From contig NC_134279.1 in NCBI RefSeq assembly GCF_949628215.1, positions 14,411,541 to 14,475,540 on the forward strand: a stretch of 64,000 nt of DNA. Reading direction: 5' to 3'. The notes beneath the pieces were generated by a model that did no database searches, was not told the origin of the DNA, and was given only the letters and a program-made list of their open reading frames with translations. The translations under genes and the position numbers were made by a program. This document shows, piece by piece, positions 59,403 to 64,000 of this stretch. Source of the DNA: Phalacrocorax aristotelis (Eukaryota; Chordata; Aves; Suliformes; Phalacrocoracidae). Each line of letters begins with the position of its first letter. Positions within the stretch are counted from its first letter, which is position 1.

Positions 59403-62400
59403 TATATCTTCAGGTGTTAACAGCCACACAGTTAACTTCAGCAGTAGATTTGAAACAAATAACCTGTTATGCCTTGTGCAGTGACCAAGTGAAAAGGTGA
59501 CGCTCTGCACAGAGCAACAGTCAATTTGCCACTTCCATTGGTATAAAACGCTTTAAGGACAAGAGGCTTACTAGTGGACTGTAAGCAGTTCAGTGGTGGT
59601 AGTTACAGATTTTCTACAGAAGATAAGCAAGGAAAAGGGAACTTAACTATTGTACTCTGTGACTCCCAACTAAGTGACCCCTCTTGCCAAAGGAGCATAT
59701 TTGCACAGAGGGACAGAATTATCTTTGGAACTGCCTGCACTTGGCCATGGGTTTTCCATGCCTGAGCAGCCCCACACTGTCCCCTGTAAATGTAGATTGT
59801 TTGGTTGATTGCTTGGTAAATTGTTTCTCATTGATCCCATTAGATGTTTTGGAAAAAACAAATGTGTTTTTCTTCCAGAGGGAAAGATTCAAAATTTTAG
59901 TTCCCTGCCATGCAAAGGTCGAGTCTCTGAAGTGTCTCAGGCTGCTCAGGTTTGGTATCCAGGGAGTTAGATAGGAGTAGTCTTGGCATGGAATACTAGC
60001 ACCAAACCAGGCTTTTCTTAGCCTTAATTGTGTATTGCATGGATTTGGATACAGTTATATCCAAATATCCATGAATATTCACAGTTATAGACCTGTTTCT
60101 ACTGGCCTTTCCATACTGTAGCTAATGAATGACTGGATATTGATGATGTACACGTAGAAAAGACAACTCAGGCTGAAGGATTTCAATGTGTCTTACAGGT
60201 GAGCCCTTAAAGCTACAAATATGAATTGTTTTACAGTCTGAAGCTCAGCTTTAGAAGGGTATCATCTAGCAAACCATAACCACTGCAGAGAGAAAGAACA
60301 ATATCAAAGGGCCACCAATAAGCGAAGGAAGGCAATCTGACTACCAAGGGTCTCCTCATTGTTATTGTTGTAGTTATGTATTAATAGCCAGACTTCAAAT
60401 CTGCAGTTCTTCAAGGATATAAGTGGCTTTGCAGCTCAGTTTTTGAAAGCACCTGTGTTGCAGGCACAAGGCTGTGAGTTTTCTGCTGTGCATGAGCAGG
60501 TCTGGCGCAAGACCAGGGGGTCTGCATGTACCCACCTCTGCAGCCAGCAGTTCCGTCTGCCCTGCAGCTTGCTTCCTGTGTGTCTTTGTGCTTAAGAAGT
60601 ACATTGTGCTGCTCTCCTTTCTCTCTGGTAGCTGGAAATTTCCCTGGGGTTACTTCTCTCTTAAGAGAACAGTACAGTAACAGAACAGTAATTTCCTATA
60701 ATTTAAACAAGAGGTCTTGTGTGTTACTGTGGCTGTTGTGCAAATAAAGGTGTAGAGCTGCAGAGACAAAAATTACAGAAGTGCCTGAGTTAAATTTTTA
60801 TAGAATGTTGTTTACTGTGATGCATCAAGTGAGGCTTCTATATGTACATGCACCTCTCAGAGCAGGCATGGTCCTTGATGGTGGAAGGCTTTCCAGCCCA
60901 TTAAAAGAATGCTTTTTCTAGTACGTCATTCTGGCTGTTCTCCCTATGAGCCTGCATTTGACAGCTAACTGAACCAAAGGTCCGCACAGGTATCCTGCTG
61001 TGCGTGTGTTTAATTCTGTCCTCCTCCTTGGCATCTAAAGTTTGTGCATGTTTACTTTCTCTTCCTGAGCAGTCATGTATCTGTATAGCCTACTTAAAAA
61101 AAAAATTTACACTGGCATAGGGTCAGCAAGATTCAGTGACTTCTTCAAACTGGTGTGGTGGTTGGGACAAGCTGCATTCTGGTGGGGTGCAGCATGCTGT
61201 CCCTGATGCTGAGGACCTCTGTTGACCTCATCTCTGTATATGGCAGAGAGATTCTAGGAATGGCTTTGGTTTGCCTCCTTCTTGTTCTATCTCTGTGGAC
61301 TTTTCCAGGCATAGGAGCAGGGACCAGCCCTTCTGCCAAGAGACTTGCTTAGTTCTCTTTTCTGGCTGGCTGTCTGATGACAAGGAAGGTGAGGAAAGCA
61401 TCTTGGGTATTCCCCTACATTCATGCACTGATATCTGGGCTGGCTGCTGCAGGTCTCAACCCTTCTTGCAGCATTAGCGAGAGGCAGAGTTCAGAGATTT
61501 GATTCAGTATGGATAACCAGGCAGCTAAATGATATTATTTTCTGTTAAAAGTAGAAGCTGCTCCCATGCAGTGGTATCCCGTTATCACTGCTGCAAGCTA
61601 TAATGTGTCATATGTTACAGTATGTAAATGTTCTTCAGACCTCATCTATTGAAAAACTTCATAGATCTGAGGAATTTGTTAGCAAACTGATTGCTTTCAA
61701 AAGGCTTTAACTAAATCTTGTATTACTCAGAATTTTTTAGTGCTGTCACATTGGGTGGAGCTGGAACCAGCAAATGCAGAATGATGAGAAATGGGCCACG
61801 GGAGGGAAGTCAGTGGAAATGTGTGTAGGTCTGTCCAAGCTGCACATTCATCGATGCTGAGATTCTGGGTCATGCAAAACACTTTTCCAGCTTCTACAGA
61901 TTTGCCAGCTCCAGTCATTAGAGGACCACTACATGCCTGGTATGTGTAGCTAAAAACGGGCAGGGTACTGTGGGTACTGTGTACAGTACACAGAACCCTG
62001 CTTGGGCTTGAAAGTGTAATGTGCTGTTTTCAGCCATTATTAGTAGTAATTTTTTCTTATGACCTCATGGTGGTATAGTATTAGAAATTACTTTTTGTCT
62101 CCTGATGGGGATCTGAAAGAAGAGCCCAGTAACACAGAGCAATTAGGATTTTCCGAGAAAGCTTGTGTTTCCACCTAATACCAGTCCTGTGGGGTCTGGT
62201 GTGCTGTGAGTGAGGTGGTGGGAGGGAGGACAGAGGTTACACATCATTCATTGCCCTGAGTATGGGAAAAAGAAGAATGCAGCTTCACGCTTACTGAGTC
62301 ACCCAGGAGTAGAAGACAGCCATGCCATCCAGAGAGGGAATGGCATCTTCTGAAATCCAGTTACAGCTGCACTTTCATCATAATTCCCTTTCTGATTTCT

Positions 62401-62859
62401 GCTGTGCAACTGAGTCAGAGATGGGCCTGTAGAGAAGGCCCACAGCCTTCCTTTTACAGGTCCCGTGGAGACCTCCGTCGGGTCTGCAGAAGGTAAGATC
62501 CTTAGTCCTCCTTAAACAGACCATCATACGAAGTTGCAGAGATGCAGGCCGTTGAAAGTAGGTGAGAAAAGACCACTTAGAGTGTGTTTAGTTAACTAAA
62601 AAGGTATCATAGGCAAAAATAGAAAAGGGCAGTGTGTGCAGCAAAAATCTGCATAGGGTCACAGGGTGTCTGTGTCAGTTGGCGGCTGTCTCCTATGTGT
62701 GCAGCAGGAAAGGAGCCCCTTGTCCCAAGGGCACAATCAAGTTGCTGCTGTATGTGTAAGGTCTCTGGCAGAAGTGCACAGTGAGAAATCACAATGGTAG
62801 CACTGGTTGTGTCACACGCCTGAGCAAGTGTGGACCTTGCTCTGTACCACCAACAGCGG
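59403..62859. other. Non-coding host sequence
   Basis: Unique DNA, locally a little richer in GC after about 60.4 kb. A near-palindrome of GTACTGTG-type words lies at about 61965-61991. No recognised gene or repeat. Confidence 0.55.
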
Positions 62860-63590
62860 CAAGCACGGTGAAATAGTTAACAGACGGTCTCCAGGCATTG
62901 TCAGGCGGTGGGTGCCGTGTCGCTGGGATTTCTAGAGATGTCTGGGAAGGGAGCCGGATCCCTCCCTGGCGCAACAGCAGTGCTGCTGGCGTGCTCCAGA
63001 GCTGCCAGCTGCCAATGAAATCTGAGACCCAGGGCTGCGTCTGAGGGCTGGCCCTGGGAGGCCGTTCCAGCCTCTCGTACTGTATATTTACACATTCATA
63101 CACACAGAGCCACTCTTTCTAACTTCTTGGGCTGCTTCTTGCACAGTGGCTGGGATTTCTCGAGGATGTAGGGTGGGAGCATGGAGCTCCCGTGTGGTGG
63201 TGGTAGCCCAATGTGTGCACAGATTATCTGAGCAGCTGAGAGAGGGGGAAGGAATAGAAACTTCTAAGTGCAGTCAAGCTGAAACAGGCTGTCACTGTTT
63301 CTGAATTTATCTTGAGAAGCCACTGTGTTTATGGGTGAGAATATTGACCCGACTTGTGGAAGGCAGGGAGCCCTGATCCGGGCCAGTTTTGGAGCTCTCG
63401 CTGGATTGGGTCAGCACTGCAGCTAAAACCAGGGTAGGTAGCATTGATGCGATTTTTATCTTGGTGGCAAAACCGTGTGGTCTTTGCAGGACAAATAATT
63501 GCTGCCGACTGGGAAGCAGTGGCAGCAGCTCTGTGTGTGTGTTATGGCTGTTCTTGTCTGCTGGGGGGTGTGTGTGCGCGTAGGTATCTT
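62860..63590. promoter_or_regulatory. Weakly CpG-enriched stretch, possible promoter or alternative first exon
   Basis: Over about 700 bp there are well over ten CpG, while the surrounding host DNA has very few, and GC content rises. A TATATT element lies at about 63080, and donor-like GGTAGGT and GTAGGT words occur at about 63432 and 63580. No coding frame is convincing. This is a suggestion based on composition only. Confidence 0.25.
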
Positions 63591-64000
63591 TAAGTGTTGT
63601 TGTGTGCTGTTATTTCTTAACAATGATAAATTCTTCAAAGCAGGATTCCTTTCTGTTGGTTTCAGGGTTACAAGCAGAGTATGTGTCATCTGACCACTTC
63701 TTGGTTTAAATATAAGTGAAAGCCCTTTGTGCTTTCTGCAATCTCCATGTTAATGTTCATCTTTGGATTTGTGATGGTTGTCTTAAAATCTTCTTCCTTC
63801 TACACAAAAATCTGTAGCAGCCTTTCAGAGATAAAGTCCTTACCGGACAGAATTTACAATAAGGACTTTAATTCACAATCACAACGGAGTTAGGGAATCT
63901 TCAGTGGATTTTTAGAGCTACTGAGTGGATTTCTTTTTAAGATAAGGAAGTAATTTTCTTCTCATTTTTTCCTCCATTGGGCTTGTATGGAATATTTATC
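63591..64000. other. Non-coding host sequence, right edge
   Basis: AT-rich sequence after the CpG-enriched stretch. Nothing recognised. Confidence 0.5.

Noticed and set aside
1..64000. CRISPR arrays, operons, ribosome-binding sites, bacterial terminators
   Set aside because: The DNA is vertebrate nuclear sequence; no regularly spaced repeats or prokaryotic gene organisation were seen.

Overview
The window is nuclear DNA from a bird. The evidence is repeated 3'-end fragments of chicken-repeat-1 (CR1) LINEs on both strands, several ending in the usual short tail built on ATTCTATG, together with avian-type class III (ERV-L-like) retroviral LTRs. The background is AT-rich, CpG-poor, non-coding sequence of intron or intergenic type. 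I found no host protein-coding exon, tRNA or rRNA that I can defend. Two splice-like micro-exon candidates and one weakly CpG-enriched stretch at the right edge are the only hints of a host gene. The species cannot be fixed from the sequence alone.

Layout. 1-5140: unique sequence with one probable MIR relic. 5146-5815: an old solo LTR with a perfect 5-bp target duplication. 7990-8172: CR1 relic. 11054-14733: copy A, an ERV in reverse orientation, with a complete 5' LTR, primer-binding site, open gag and the first 60% of protease-reverse transcriptase. A deletion of about 2.9 kb then joins it to a rearranged 3' LTR stub. 14739-30481: unique sequence with four CR1 pieces, one of which keeps about 250 open codons of the reverse-transcriptase end. 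30487-37008: copy B, a nearly complete provirus in forward orientation (LTR-PBS-gag-pro-pol-PPT-LTR, no env). 37261-37850, 44540-45026, 53873-54116, 54211-54965 and 59233-59402: further CR1 pieces in otherwise unremarkable DNA.

How the parts work together. Copies A and B belong to one young family. Their LTRs begin TGTGCTGG (one base changed at the start of B's 5' LTR), end in CA and are flanked by 5-bp duplications. Both carry an 18-nt primer-binding site matching tRNA-Lys1,2. Gag (622 aa) and Pol lie in the same frame, separated by one amber codon followed by a compact hairpin, which suggests Gag-Pol is made by stop-codon readthrough. Gag is the most unusual part: where a matrix domain is expected it has about 125 residues with up to four hydrophobic helices and N-glycosylation sequons. 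Neither copy looks autonomous: B has a one-base frame break between RT and RNase H, and A lacks RNase H and integrase. Both gag frames are uninterrupted and differ by only five residues.

The two copies form a large inverted repeat (about 3 kb, near-identical) around roughly 15.7 kb of unique sequence, which makes that interval a candidate for recurrent inversion or mis-assembly.
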